Positions 9,129 to 18,293 of a stretch of DNA of 64,000 bases are shown one piece after another. A program made the position numbers and the translations under genes. Under the pieces are notes generated by a model that ran no database searches, was not told the origin of the DNA, and saw only the letters and a program-made list of their open reading frames with translations. This DNA is from Salinibacter ruber DSM 13855 (GTDB lineage Bacteria; Bacteroidota; Rhodothermia; Rhodothermales; Salinibacteraceae): assembly GCF_000013045.1 (NCBI RefSeq), contig NC_007677.1:1-64000 (forward strand), given 5' to 3'. Positions within the stretch are counted from its first letter, which is position 1. Every line of letters starts with the position of its first letter.

Positions 9129-10181
9129 TCACGGATCCCGGCCCGATTCTTCTCTTCTCGTTCTCTCGAGGAGGGGCGTGAGCCGCGGGTAGACGACGCT
9201 GCCTCCGACTCGACGTCGCGAGAATGCCTCTGTTCGCGTGGCAACAAAGAAGAGCAGTCGCCGCTCGGCGTCAGTGCCCACTCGTGCCTCGCCTTCCTCG
9301 ACCGCGTCGCGAATTCGTCGGTTGATCGTGACCGCCCGCTCCCGTAGCGCCCGGAGGGTCCCCTTGGTGGCCTCGGGGGTCCACGTGCCGTCCACATGGT
9401 CGGCCACTGGCGATTCCCGATCGGCGTCGGCCCGCCAGAACACAGGCTTCAGGAAAATGCGCGGGTCAGGGTGGTGCCGAATGCGCTTCAGATGGTGATA
9501 GGGTGTCTTTCCCGCCCCCCGCAGAAGGAATGCGCCGGCCCGTCGGGCACGGGACCCAGATAGGCTGTGGATGCCGATGGCGGTCGTACTGCCCTCCGAA
9601 CGACCGGTGATCCAGAGAAACGACGACGCCGGGCGGGCAGGAACCGCAGCTGATCGGGGCGATTCCTCGCTCGAACCCGTCTGGGAGGGCCTCCGGCGCC
9701 GTACTCGCCTCGCGTAGAAGGCCCGACGGAACGCCAGCGCGAGGTCGTCGGGGGCATCGGCTCCCTCATCGGACTGGCGCGTTTCCTCCCCCACTGCTCC
9801 GCCGGACACGGACGTTCCCGCAGGCTCCCTCTCTGACTCCGACGAGGCGGGGGAGGGCCCCGTCGCCCCGGCGGGGCGTTCTTCGGGAACCGGGTCCACG
9901 GCGCCGCCCCCCTGCGCCTGGTCATCGGCGGCCCCGGTCCAGATCTCGCCGCCTGCCGCCCGAAATGCGTCGACCGTGTCCTCCACCCACGCCTTCGTCG
10001 CCTCCGCGTCCTCCTTCTGGAGGGGCCCCGGCTTCTCGTCGTCGCCGAAGCCCGACGGCACCCCGTCGTTCTGGGTCGTTCTTCGTGATGGGGTTGGTCG
10101 GGGCCCCTGCTCCCCCCCGGCCCCGATCGCCGTCCGGAGGGCAGCAACGATGCGTTCCGGCGAGGGAAGCGGTCCTGACAT
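9129..10181 (-). CDS. Hypothetical protein, low-complexity N-terminus and basic C-terminus
   Basis: Not recognised. This 350-residue frame has a Pro/Ser/Glu-rich, probably disordered first half and an Arg-rich second half with some ordered-looking stretches (SSFLWITGRSEGSTTAIGIH, TPYHHLKRIRHHPDPRIFLK, ERRLLFFVATRTEAF). Other frames are open over much of the same region because of the high GC content, so coding status is less certain than for its neighbours. It converges with the gene at 8457-9080 (48 nt apart). No signal peptide or membrane segment is seen. Confidence 0.5.
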   Translation of the reverse strand: MSGPLPSPERIVAALRTAIGAGGEQGPRPTPSRRTTQNDGVPSGFGDDEKPGPLQKEDAEATKAWVEDTVDAFRAAGGEIWTGAADDQAQGGGAVDPVPEERPAGATGPSPASSESEREPAGTSVSGGAVGEETRQSDEGADAPDDLALAFRRAFYARRVRRRRPSQTGSSEESPRSAAVPARPASSFLWITGRSEGSTTAIGIHSLSGSRARRAGAFLLRGAGKTPYHHLKRIRHHPDPRIFLKPVFWRADADRESPVADHVDGTWTPEATKGTLRALRERAVTINRRIRDAVEEGEARVGTDAERRLLFFVATRTEAFSRRRVGGSVVYPRLTPLLERTRREESGRDP

Positions 10182-10487
10182 GGGGCCTGGATTGTTGTCG
10201 GGGGATGCGTTGGTCCCAGCCTCGGCGTCGGCGGCATCACATCCGGAAACGAAAACAGTCGTTTCGCAGAACAGCGCCGTCCTTCCGAGGTTCGCCCGTC
10301 TCGTTCGCGTTCTGATCCTCCCTGCAGGATTGCGCGGGGCCGATTTGCTCTCGATCAGGGCCCCGAAACGGACATGCCTACGGGCTTGATGGCATTTTCA
10401 GCGGAACGGTCTCGGTTTAGGGAACCGTTCGGCAGACGCACTGTCTCATTTAGCACAACATTTCGCGGGGATTCCCCGCACCGACAA
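10182..10487. other. Intergenic region upstream of the SRP RNA gene
   Basis: About 300 nt between the hypothetical gene on the minus strand and the SRP RNA gene. It should contain promoters for both, but I see no convincing -35/-10 pair, no repeat and no credible small coding sequence. Confidence 0.4.
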
Positions 10488-10588
10488 AGGGCAAGTCCCG
10501 CACGGCCAGCTCCCTCTGAACCCCGTCAGGGCCGGAAGGCAGCAGCGGTAGGAGGTCGCAGCGGCGCGCTGCGGGTCGCTTGCCCTTT
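10488..10588 (+). ncRNA. ffs: Signal recognition particle RNA (4.5S type)
   Basis: The universally conserved SRP apical loop is present: CCCCGTCAGGGCCGGAAGG followed by CAGCAGCGG (about 10517-10550). The ends pair as AGGGCAAG (from 10488) with CTTGCCCT (to about 10586), so the RNA is about 100 nt, a bacterial 4.5S form without an Alu domain. It is followed by T-rich sequence (TTTTTCTTTT) that can end transcription. It sits just upstream of yajC, another protein-export gene. Confidence 0.95.
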
Positions 10589-10738
10589 TTCTTTTGTCGT
10601 GGCCGCCCACGGCCACATCCCGGTTCGGGCGAACCGGCCGTTTCCCGCCCCGTTTACTGGGCGATGCGCAGTGTTCTCACTCCCTGTCGTGGAGACACTG
10701 CGTCCCCTCCCGAATTCTGACTTTCGAACACACCCACC

Positions 10739-11074
10739 ATGCTTTCTCCTCTTCTCTCGGCCCTGGATCCGATTCTCCTCGTCGGCCAATCCGGCAGCGG
10801 CAGCGGCGGCATTGTCGGCCTCTTGTTCCCGCTGGTTCTCATTATCGGCGTCTTCTACTTCTTCATCTACCGCCCCCAGCAAAAACGCGAAGAGGAGCAC
10901 CAGGAGATGGTCGAAAACCTGGAACAGGGCGACAAAATCGTGACCGTGGGCGGTGTCCACGGCACCATTCAGAAAATCGACGAAGACAGCGTTCTGGCGC
11001 AGGTCAACAGCAAGGGCACGCGGCTGCGCTTCAACAAGGACTCCATCGCGAGCCTCGCCAACGACGAGGAGTAG
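10739..11074 (+). CDS. yajC: Preprotein translocase accessory subunit YajC
   Basis: Small inner-membrane partner of SecDF in the Sec translocon, 111 residues. One membrane helix (GLLFPLVLIIGVFYFFIYRP) is followed by the diagnostic RPQQKREEEHQEMVENL and the KIVTVGGVHGTI turn with a short beta domain. The N-terminal 25 residues precede the helix and contain a Gly/Ser stretch. The SRP RNA gene upstream links it to protein export; ribBA downstream is unrelated. secDF is not in the window. Confidence 0.95.
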   Translation: MLSPLLSALDPILLVGQSGSGSGGIVGLLFPLVLIIGVFYFFIYRPQQKREEEHQEMVENLEQGDKIVTVGGVHGTIQKIDEDSVLAQVNSKGTRLRFNKDSIASLANDEE

Positions 11075-11128
11075 CTCTGCCTCCTTCGTATCCTTTCGGG
11101 ACCGAACCAAACGGGTCCGCCCCCCACC

Positions 11129-12376
11129 ATGAGTTCTTCCCCCAGCAGTTCCTCCCCGTCTTCGGAAAAGCCCTTCGACACCATCGAAGACGCCCTCGCT
11201 ACCATCCGGGACGGCGGGCTCGCGATTGTCGTAGACGACGAAGATCGAGAAAACGAAGGCGACTTCATCGGAGCGGCCGAGGCCATGACGCCCGACCTCG
11301 TCAACTTCATGACGAAGGAAGGACGCGGCCTCCTCTGCACGGCCATCCCGCCTGAGCGGGCCGAGGAGCTGGACCTCGACCTGATGGTCGACGCCAACTC
11401 GTCGCTCTACAGCACCCCCTTCACCGTCTCGGTCGACTACCGCCAGGGCACGAGCACCGGCATCTCGGCGGCGGACCGTGCAAAGACGATCCGTGCCCTG
11501 GCCGACCCGGACGCCTCTCCGTACGACTTTGCCCGCCCCGGGCACGTCTTTCCGCTTCGGGCCCGCACGGGAGGGGTTCTGCGGCGTGCGGGACACACCG
11601 AGGCGGCCGTGGACCTTGCCCGCCTCGCCGGCCTGGAACCGGCCGGGGCCCTCGTCGAGATTATGAACGAGGACGGGAGCATGGCCCGCGTTCCTCAACT
11701 CCGCGAGCGGGCCCAGGCCCTGGACATGCCGCTCATCACGATCCAGGACCTGATTGCCTACCGCATGCAGAACGAGCGGCTCATCGAGCGGGCGGCGGAA
11801 GTGGACCTGGACACCGCGTTCGGCACCTTTCAGGTCGTCGCCTACGAGGAGACACTCACCGGCGACGTACACCTGGCCCTGCTCAAGGGCGACTGGGCCG
11901 AGGACGAGCCCGTCCTCGTTCGCGTACACTCCCAGAACGTGCTGGGGGACGTGCTCGCCGCACGGCGCGAATCGTACAGCGAAGAATTGGCCGAGGCCCT
12001 GCTCCAGGTGGAGCACGAAGGCACGGGCGCCATTCTCTACATGATGCAGAGCAATCACGGCCAGGGCCTCCTCTCGAAACTCAAGGATCTGGAGCGCCAT
12101 CAGAACCAGGACGACGGGGCGCCCACGGACGTGTCGCTCGAGATGGACCACCGCGACTACGGCATCGGGTGCCAGATTCTCCGGGACCTCGGCATTCGCA
12201 AGCTCCGACTCCTCACCAACAATCCCCGAAAGCGAATCGGGCTGGCCGGGTACGGCCTCGAGCTCGTCGAACAGACGCCGATCGAGTTGCCCACGGAGGC
12301 CCGAGACCACCTGTCGACCGTCGCGGCGGACCGGCTCACGCCCCTTCTCATGGAGCTCATCGACGCCGGCACATAG
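11129..12376 (+). CDS. ribB: 3,4-dihydroxy-2-butanone 4-phosphate synthase with degenerate GTP cyclohydrolase II domain
   Basis: RibBA-type fusion of 415 residues for riboflavin synthesis. The N-terminal half (about 17-215) makes 3,4-dihydroxy-2-butanone 4-phosphate from ribulose 5-phosphate; the metal and active-site motif DDEDRENEGDF (36-46) and the RTGGVLRRAGHTEAAVD segment are intact. The C-terminal half keeps the RibA fold (EGTGAILYMMQ, LRLLTNNPRK), but its catalytic site is gone. The three zinc cysteines of GTP cyclohydrolase II are N270, E281 and Y283 here (HSQNVLGDV, ARRESYSEEL), and the catalytic Arg of the EGRGIGL motif is His in SNHGQGL. The protein therefore probably performs only the RibB reaction, and a separate RibA is expected elsewhere. 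Confidence 0.93.
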   Translation: MSSSPSSSSPSSEKPFDTIEDALATIRDGGLAIVVDDEDRENEGDFIGAAEAMTPDLVNFMTKEGRGLLCTAIPPERAEELDLDLMVDANSSLYSTPFTVSVDYRQGTSTGISAADRAKTIRALADPDASPYDFARPGHVFPLRARTGGVLRRAGHTEAAVDLARLAGLEPAGALVEIMNEDGSMARVPQLRERAQALDMPLITIQDLIAYRMQNERLIERAAEVDLDTAFGTFQVVAYEETLTGDVHLALLKGDWAEDEPVLVRVHSQNVLGDVLAARRESYSEELAEALLQVEHEGTGAILYMMQSNHGQGLLSKLKDLERHQNQDDGAPTDVSLEMDHRDYGIGCQILRDLGIRKLRLLTNNPRKRIGLAGYGLELVEQTPIELPTEARDHLSTVAADRLTPLLMELIDAGT

Positions 12377-12428
12377 CCTCGAAGCCCTTCCCCCTCGTTC
12401 GTGTCCGTGGTCCCGTTCCCTCCTCCGT

Positions 12429-12593
12429 ATGTCTAGCACCCAGATCTTTCAGGTCATCTACGCGCTCATTGCTATTTTCGGCGCGTCTCTCACGGTGATT
12501 CGTCTGCAGGCCGGCGACTGGCTGGCCGCACTGTGGCCGGCCCTAATCGCCGGCTTCTGCGTCTACCGCCTCTTTACGGTCACGGAGGAGTAG
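12429..12593 (+). CDS. Small two-helix membrane protein (54 residues)
   Basis: A short gene beginning MSSTQIFQVIYALIAIFGAS. Two hydrophobic stretches (IFQVIYALIAIFGASLTVI and WLAALWPALIAGFCVYRLF) are linked by a charged turn RLQAGD, and the product ends TVTEE. This is a clean two-helix membrane protein design. It starts 52 nt after the RibB-like gene, on the same strand, and is the last gene before the probable origin. Function unknown; no homologue comes to mind. Confidence 0.65.
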   Translation: MSSTQIFQVIYALIAIFGASLTVIRLQAGDWLAALWPALIAGFCVYRLFTVTEE

Positions 12594-12659
12594 CCCCCGC
12601 CCCCCGTTCTCCCCGGGAGAGCGTTCGGGACACGCCGCCTTGCCCCCTCCGTATCTCCG

Positions 12660-13090
12660 CGGAATCCCCTTTATCCACAAGATTGTGGATAACTCGTGGA
12701 TAAGTGGGGGATAACGTCTGGATAATCCGTGCACGAAAATTGAGGATCCGTCGGCCGTGCATAACTCATGGGGATATCCACACTCGTCCCCGCCTCGTGC
12801 ACACTGTGGACGAGTGTGCATAACCACGTCCACAAACTCCCGGCTTTTCTTGTGGATTGCCGTGGAAACGTGGAAAACCAGCCCTGCATCGGCCTTCAAC
12901 GCCGTGTGCCGGCTTTTAGGAGGTCCCCATTTGTGGATAACCCTGTGAACGACTCGGGCGACTGTCCACATCCGGACGGCTCAGTTGTGGGCAACCCAGT
13001 TATCCACATTTCCACACGACTAATAATAACAACCACATCTTTTAAAAAATCCCCAGTGCCTCATCCATACTAGGGGATGTGGATAACTTG
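12660..13090. other. oriC: Probable chromosomal replication origin (oriC)
   Basis: A gene-free, relatively A/T-rich block with a dense DnaA-box cluster. Perfect TTATCCACA boxes lie at 12671-12679 (+), 12684-12692 (-), 12932-12940 (-), 13000-13008 (+) and 13078-13086 (-). One-mismatch boxes lie at 12695-12703, 12717-12725, 12774-12782 and 12815-12823. Between the last two perfect boxes is an A/T-rich run (about 13019-13051, with TAATAATAACAA and TCTTTTAAAAAAT) that would serve as the unwinding element. Perfect 9-mers at this density in a GC-rich genome are very unlikely by chance. The block from 13091 to 13258 is also gene-free and moderately A/T-rich, but I see no further boxes there. Confidence 0.88.
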
Positions 13091-13258
13091 ACTCGCGACC
13101 AGTGCCGACGCAGAAGAACGACGATGGGGATGGATCTCCTTCAGAAGACCGATATCCAATCATGTATCAATCTCAAGTAGAGGATATTCCCACGAAGGAA
13201 TACTGTGAGAACAGAATCGCACAAACGCTCACGTACCATGCATTGGCACAAGGCCCTC

Positions 13259-15721
13259 TTACTGCCACTGCAGACGCCATACCTCTTCACCGTCAGTCCT
13301 CATCCACACCGCCCCCCTGTCGGCCGTGCTGTGAACTTGCCGTGCTTCTCGCCGCCATCTACGGATCACTCTAGCGTCTGGCATTCCGTACCGGGAGCTG
13401 TGCCCCACACTGACCACCGCATGCGTCTGCGTGGAATCGGACGCGGAACGCACGAACGAAGGACGGCTGCTGGTCTCCGATCCGTGATGGGGGACCTTCA
13501 CCACGTGTCCTAGAAGCTTCTCTCCGTACGTACGGACCAGATTTTGTTCAATGGCCTTCTCGATATCTCCCGGCAGCAGGATGTTTACGTCCCCATAGTT
13601 TTCTGTTGCCAGCGTACTTCGCCCGGGAGGACTGAGAACCTCTGTCCGGATTGACGAATCCATCTGAAGGGTATCCCCTCGATGAGCGGCCTGTCGGGAG
13701 ACCCCGTTCCGACGAAGGAGACGACGGGTTTGACTATACAGATCCGTATCCACAGAGCAGCCGTTGTGAACCACTCGGTCCACCCGTACTGCCTGTAGGA
13801 GTGTTGGAAGGCCCCCCAGGTGATCCTCATCAGAATGAGAGACCACGACGAGATCCAGCCGACGAATCCCCCATCGTCGTAGAAACGGAAGAACCGCGAA
13901 CTCCGCAGTCGCCCCACTTGGGGACCGAGGACCGGCATCGATGAGCACATGGTGGTCCGAGGGCGTTTTGAGGAGGGCAGCATCCCCCTGCCCCACATCG
14001 AAGAATACGATGTCGAGCGTCGGCGCCGTCCCGCCTCCGACTACGGGCCCCCAGACGGATGCCGTCATGAAAAGCCCCCCAATGACAATCCAACGCCATC
14101 GGAGACGAGGCCGCGGCCACTGTGCTACGGCAATCAGTCCCGCCCCAAGAGCGGTCAGTTCCCATAGGTCCGGCGTCGCCATTCGGATGCCCGCCCACGA
14201 GAACCACGCGGCTCCGTACCTGGACGTGGCAAGAAGCCCCTGCAGGAACACGTCCGCCGCACTGCCAAACGAGGCGGCCGCCGTGGGCCACAGTCCCCCC
14301 ACTGCCACGGTGGCGATCGCCGACGTAAGGGCCAGTCCGGTACACGGAATCCCGACCATGTTTAGGAGCAGCCCGGCGACCGACACCCACCCAAAGTGAT
14401 AGAGCAGGACCGGGGCCGTTCCCAGAATGGCGGCCGCCGATGTCGTACCGGTGGACAGCACCCAGTCCAGGGCCTCAGATGTCCGATACCGATCCGGTAC
14501 CATTTCCAGGAATCGGGGATTGAGCGTCACAATTCCCGACACAGCCGCCATCGACAGCTGAAACCCGACGTCAAACAACATTGGGGGCCGGACCGCAAGC
14601 AGCCCGAGGGCCGCAACACCGAGGGTGTTGAGCGAATGGGCCGACCGCTGGAAAAAGATGCCGCCGATGAACAACGTCGCCATGATCACGGCCCGCACGA
14701 CCGACGGCCGCCCTCCCGTGAGCAACATGTAGAAGACCAGCACCGTGATCGTGAGTGCGGCCCGCACAACTTCCGCTGTGCGCCACCGCAGCCGCAGGCG
14801 CAGCAAAAACGGGCGAAGCAATGCGTACAGCACCATCCCGACCAGGAAGACATGCAGGCCCGATACCGCGAGAAGATGCATAAGGCCCGTCTTTGCAAAA
14901 CGAGCCCGCTGGGCATCGGTGATGCGACTCCGATCCCCCAGCAACAGGGCCCGCAACACCGCCCGTCCCCCAGTGCTCGGTACGTACCGGTCCACCTGAC
15001 GGCGGACGTGCGCCCGCAGGAAGACGAGTGCATTCTGCACCCGTCCCCGCCGATCCCCAAGTACGGCGACGCGGTCGGGGGCGTCGACGTACAGGGTGCA
15101 ACAGATGCCTCGCCGGGATAGGTACGCGGCATAATCGAACCCTCCAGGGTTCCGGAGGCCCGGGGGACGCCGCAACGACCCACGAAGCCGAGTGACGTCG
15201 CCCTGACGGAGTCTGGGAAACGAGGGGACGGTGTTGGCCCACGGGGACGGCTTTAGCGTAACGCGCACTCGTCCCTCCACCGCGGCCGTATCCCGGGCCC
15301 CAAAAAGAGTGTTCACCGCCAACACGAATTGGGTCGCCTCGTCGGTCCGCTCCGGCGCATTTTCGACAATGCCCTGCACGGCCACGGCATCGTCGCTCGC
15401 CTCGGCCGCCGGGGCGAGCCCTCGGGGCGACGGCCCCTGATGGATGCTATGACGGGCCCCGCCGGCACACCCCACCACCACGATAGCGGCCAGCACCCGC
15501 CCAAGGGGCGCAAGGGTAACGAGCCGAGTCCGATCCCACCACTGCATCCCTGCAAACAGCGCAAGTCCAGCCCCGGCGCCGCCCAGCCAAAGGGAAAAAG
15601 GGATCCCTTCGAACACCGAATTCCCGAAGACCCCGAGCGCGAAGGCGACCGCCACGTAAAGGGCCGGATAGGCGCCCCAGTGAACCGATGAGTCAGGATC
15701 CATGGCCCGACACGCCTCCAT
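13259..15721 (-). CDS. comEC: ComEC/Rec2-type DNA-uptake channel protein
   Basis: Inner-membrane channel for single-stranded DNA entry during natural transformation, 820 residues. The order is N-terminal membrane helices (YVAVAFALGVFG), a soluble OB-like region (about 120-210), the competence domain with many helices (ALLLGDRSRITDAQRARFAK, then TGLMHLLAVSGLHVFLVGMV) and a C-terminal metallo-beta-lactamase-like domain with FFDVGQGDAAL, HSDEDHLGGLPTL and KVPHHGSETSS. All three parts of a full ComEC are present, so it looks functional. The start may be the ATG at 15721 or at 15703. Its 3' end abuts the oriC region. Confidence 0.95.
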   Translation of the reverse strand: MEACRAMDPDSSVHWGAYPALYVAVAFALGVFGNSVFEGIPFSLWLGGAGAGLALFAGMQWWDRTRLVTLAPLGRVLAAIVVVGCAGGARHSIHQGPSPRGLAPAAEASDDAVAVQGIVENAPERTDEATQFVLAVNTLFGARDTAAVEGRVRVTLKPSPWANTVPSFPRLRQGDVTRLRGSLRRPPGLRNPGGFDYAAYLSRRGICCTLYVDAPDRVAVLGDRRGRVQNALVFLRAHVRRQVDRYVPSTGGRAVLRALLLGDRSRITDAQRARFAKTGLMHLLAVSGLHVFLVGMVLYALLRPFLLRLRLRWRTAEVVRAALTITVLVFYMLLTGGRPSVVRAVIMATLFIGGIFFQRSAHSLNTLGVAALGLLAVRPPMLFDVGFQLSMAAVSGIVTLNPRFLEMVPDRYRTSEALDWVLSTGTTSAAAILGTAPVLLYHFGWVSVAGLLLNMVGIPCTGLALTSAIATVAVGGLWPTAAASFGSAADVFLQGLLATSRYGAAWFSWAGIRMATPDLWELTALGAGLIAVAQWPRPRLRWRWIVIGGLFMTASVWGPVVGGGTAPTLDIVFFDVGQGDAALLKTPSDHHVLIDAGPRSPSGATAEFAVLPFLRRWGIRRLDLVVVSHSDEDHLGGLPTLLQAVRVDRVVHNGCSVDTDLYSQTRRLLRRNGVSRQAAHRGDTLQMDSSIRTEVLSPPGRSTLATENYGDVNILLPGDIEKAIEQNLVRTYGEKLLGHVVKVPHHGSETSSRPSFVRSASDSTQTHAVVSVGHSSRYGMPDARVIRRWRREARQVHSTADRGAVWMRTDGEEVWRLQWQ

Positions 15722-15915
15722 GCAGGGAACACGGACTGGACAGACACACCGTTTGGGGGCAGCGTAACGTTCGTCCGGGGCACGGACGGCCCGCCCCCAA
15801 ATCCAAATTTGGGGGAATCCACGTCCGGGACCGAACTTGACTCCGCCTCAGAAAATAAAATACGTCTCCGCGCATTTGCGGGTCGTCCATTTTCCACTCC
15901 CCCAAACGGTTCGCC

Positions 15916-16398
15916 ATGAGCTCCCGACGCGACGCCCGCGAGCAGGTCATGAAGACGCTCTACGCGAACGAGCAGACCGACGGGGACGCCGAGCAGGCCC
16001 TGCACGCCCTCGTCCGGGTTCCGCTTGACGAGGATCCCTCAACGCGCGATTTTGCGGAGCACCTCTTCCGAGAGACACTGAAGACGATGGAAGAGGCCGA
16101 CGAGATTATCGAAAAGCACGCGGACAACTGGGAGATCCACCGCATCGCGGCCATCGACCGGTCCCTCCTCCGAATGGCAACCACGGAGCTGCTGAAATTC
16201 GAGGAGGTTCCGCCGAAGGTATCGGTCGACGAGGCGATTGAGATCGCCAAGCGGTACAGCACCCCTCGAAGCGGCACGTTCGTCAACGGCGTGATCGACG
16301 CCATTCTGCTCGATCTCCACGACCAGGGGCGACTCAACAAAACCGGCCGCGGCCTCATCGGAATGGATACAATTCAGGAGCGGGCCGGCTCGTCGTGA
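15916..16398 (+). CDS. nusB: Transcription antitermination factor NusB
   Basis: RNA-binding antitermination factor acting with NusE (S10) at boxA of rRNA operons, 160 residues. The family pattern is clear: SRRDAREQVMKTLYANEQ at the N-terminus, ADNWEIHRIAAIDRSLLRMA in the middle and PPKVSVDEAIEIAKRYST followed by FVNGVIDAIL. The final 20 residues extend past the usual C-terminus. It is divergent from comEC, and the phosphatase gene follows 52 nt downstream on the same strand. Confidence 0.95.
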   Translation: MSSRRDAREQVMKTLYANEQTDGDAEQALHALVRVPLDEDPSTRDFAEHLFRETLKTMEEADEIIEKHADNWEIHRIAAIDRSLLRMATTELLKFEEVPPKVSVDEAIEIAKRYSTPRSGTFVNGVIDAILLDLHDQGRLNKTGRGLIGMDTIQERAGSS

Positions 16399-16450
16399 GT
16401 CACAAGCCCCGGGTCGCCTTTTCTTTCGCCCACACTGCAGGACACACGCG

Positions 16451-17113
16451 ATGGGACTCATAGCCGTCGGCGACATCCACGGATGCCTCGAGTCGCTCAA
16501 CGCCCTTCTGGATCGGCTGAACCCCTCGTCGGACGATCATCTCCTGTTCGTGGGCGACTACATCGACCGCGGCCCCGACTCGAGGGGCGTCATCGACCGG
16601 CTTTTGGACCTGCGCGAGAGCATCTCCTGCACGTTTTTGCGGGGCAACCACGAGGCGATGATGATCGACTACCTCGACTCGGGAGCCTTCAGCCTCTGGC
16701 GCATGAACGGAGGGGTCTCGACGCTCCAGAGCTACCTCAAGGGCGAGGGCTCGGAAGTCCACATCCCGGCCGCCCATGCCGAGTTTGTTCGGGACACGAA
16801 GCTGTACCACGAGACGGATGATTTCCTGTTCGTGCACGCCGGGCTGCGGCCCGATCTCACGGTGGAAGAGAATCTGGATCAGCCCGATGAGGAAGTGCTC
16901 TTGTGGGAGCGTGGGCACCTGGAGGCCTCGGGGCTGGCCTGGGAGAAAACCGTGGTCTGTGGCCACACCCCCCAGCCCGACCCCATCAGTCACGAGAAGC
17001 TGATTCTCATCGACACCGGCTGCGTCTACCACATGAAGCCGGGCATGGGGCGCCTCACGGCGGTGCACCTCCCGCAACGCGAATTTATCGATGTGCCGTA
17101 CGCCGACGGATAG
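16451..17113 (+). CDS. Metallophosphoesterase, serine/threonine protein phosphatase-like
   Basis: Two-metal phosphoesterase of the PPP type, 220 residues. The conserved blocks are GDIHGC (metal ligands), VGDYIDRGPDSRGV and LRGNHEAMM, followed by FVHAGLRP and VVCGHTPQPDP. This set and the short length resemble bacterial PrpA/PrpB-type protein phosphatases and related Ap4A-hydrolase-like enzymes, so the true substrate is open. It follows nusB on the same strand, and its end is 85 nt before the ychF start. No signal peptide; a cytosolic enzyme. Confidence 0.88.
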   Translation: MGLIAVGDIHGCLESLNALLDRLNPSSDDHLLFVGDYIDRGPDSRGVIDRLLDLRESISCTFLRGNHEAMMIDYLDSGAFSLWRMNGGVSTLQSYLKGEGSEVHIPAAHAEFVRDTKLYHETDDFLFVHAGLRPDLTVEENLDQPDEEVLLWERGHLEASGLAWEKTVVCGHTPQPDPISHEKLILIDTGCVYHMKPGMGRLTAVHLPQREFIDVPYADG

Positions 17114-17198
17114 TCCTGCGTTAAACTCGGAGCAGGAACGCACCCGTTGGCCGAGCCATGCATCCCGGTCGTCTTTCCGTTCAGGTCTCAATCCTCCA

Positions 17199-18293
17199 AT
17201 GTCTCTTCAGTGCGGCCTCGTCGGCCTCCCCAATGTCGGCAAGTCGACCATCTTCAATGCGCTGAGCAGTGCCGGGGCCGAGGCCGACAACTACCCCTTC
17301 TGTACGGTCGACCCGAACGTGGGGGTCGTGCCGGTTCCCGACGACCGGCTCCCCCGCGTTGCCGAACTGGCCGGGTCGCCGGAGACGATCCCCACCAGCA
17401 TCGAGTTCGTCGACATCGCCGGACTCGTGGAGGGGGCGGCCGAGGGCGAAGGGCTGGGCAACCAGTTTCTCGCCCAAATCCGGGAGGTCGACGCCATTAT
17501 TCACGTCGTGCGCTGCTTCGAGGACGAGGAGGTGGCCCACGTGGCCGGCTCCGTGGATCCGACGCGGGACGTGGAGGTCATCAACACAGAGCTCCTGCTG
17601 AAAGACCTGGAGACGGTCGAGAAGCGGCTGGACACGGTGAAGACGGCCGCGAAGAAGGGGGACCAGGAGGCCGCCGAAGAGCTGGAGGTGTTCGAACGGC
17701 TCCACGATCACCTGAGTGAGGGCGCGTGGGCCCGCTCGTTCGAGGCGGGAGCGGCCGAGCGGCCCCTCGTTGACGAATTGTTTTTGGTGACCGACAAGCC
17801 GGTCCTGTACGTTGCGAACGTGGGCGAGAACGATCTGCCCGACGGGAACGCGTACGTCGATCAGCTCCGGCCCATCGCCCAGAATGAAGGGACCCGCGTC
17901 GTCGTCACGTCGGCGGAGCTGGAGGCCCAACTGACCGAGCTTGATCCCGAGGAGCGTCAGCTGTTCCTGGACGATTCGGGACTGCAACGTGCCGGCCTCG
18001 AACGGCTTATCCACGCCGCGTACGATGTGCTGGATCTCATCACCTTCTTTACGGCCGACGAGAAGGGGGCGTACGCCTGGGCCATCGAGGAGGGGACCCG
18101 TGCCCCGCAGGCCGCCGGGGAGGTCCACAGCGACTTCGAGCAGGGGTTCATCAAGGCCGAGACGATTCACTTCTCGGACTTCGATGAGGCTGGCTCCGAG
18201 GCTGCCGCCCGTGAGGCGGGGCTCCTTCGGACCGAGGGGAAGGACTACGTGGTGGAGGACGGGGACGTGATGGAGTTCCGGTTCAACGTGTAG
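17199..18293 (+). CDS. ychF: Ribosome-binding ATPase YchF (Obg-like)
   Basis: Obg-family P-loop protein that prefers ATP and binds ribosomes, 364 residues, the standard YchF length. The P-loop is GLPNVGKST at residues 7-15. The G2-G3 region includes the DIAGLVEGAAEGEGLGNQFL run, the NEGTRVVVTSAELEAQL region matches the family, and the C-terminal TGS domain is complete (GVRTW-like AYAWAIEEGTRAPQAAG, EAGLLRTEGKDYVVEDGDVM, EFRFNV end). In-frame starts lie farther upstream (17091), but MSLQCGLVGLPNVGKS is the conserved N-terminus. Confidence 0.97.
   Translation: MSLQCGLVGLPNVGKSTIFNALSSAGAEADNYPFCTVDPNVGVVPVPDDRLPRVAELAGSPETIPTSIEFVDIAGLVEGAAEGEGLGNQFLAQIREVDAIIHVVRCFEDEEVAHVAGSVDPTRDVEVINTELLLKDLETVEKRLDTVKTAAKKGDQEAAEELEVFERLHDHLSEGAWARSFEAGAAERPLVDELFLVTDKPVLYVANVGENDLPDGNAYVDQLRPIAQNEGTRVVVTSAELEAQLTELDPEERQLFLDDSGLQRAGLERLIHAAYDVLDLITFFTADEKGAYAWAIEEGTRAPQAAGEVHSDFEQGFIKAETIHFSDFDEAGSEAAAREAGLLRTEGKDYVVEDGDVMEFRFNV

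Noticed and set aside
11075-11128. FMN riboswitch upstream of the riboflavin gene
   Set aside because: The 54-nt gap after yajC is too short and lacks any of the conserved FMN aptamer segments.
10526-12439. 637-codon minus-strand frame over the SRP RNA, yajC and ribB
   Set aside because: Fully antisense to three well-supported genes, with no recognisable domain.
13102-13374. Short plus-strand frame at the edge of the origin region
   Set aside because: It overlaps the end of comEC and the translation looks random; the region is better explained as origin flank.
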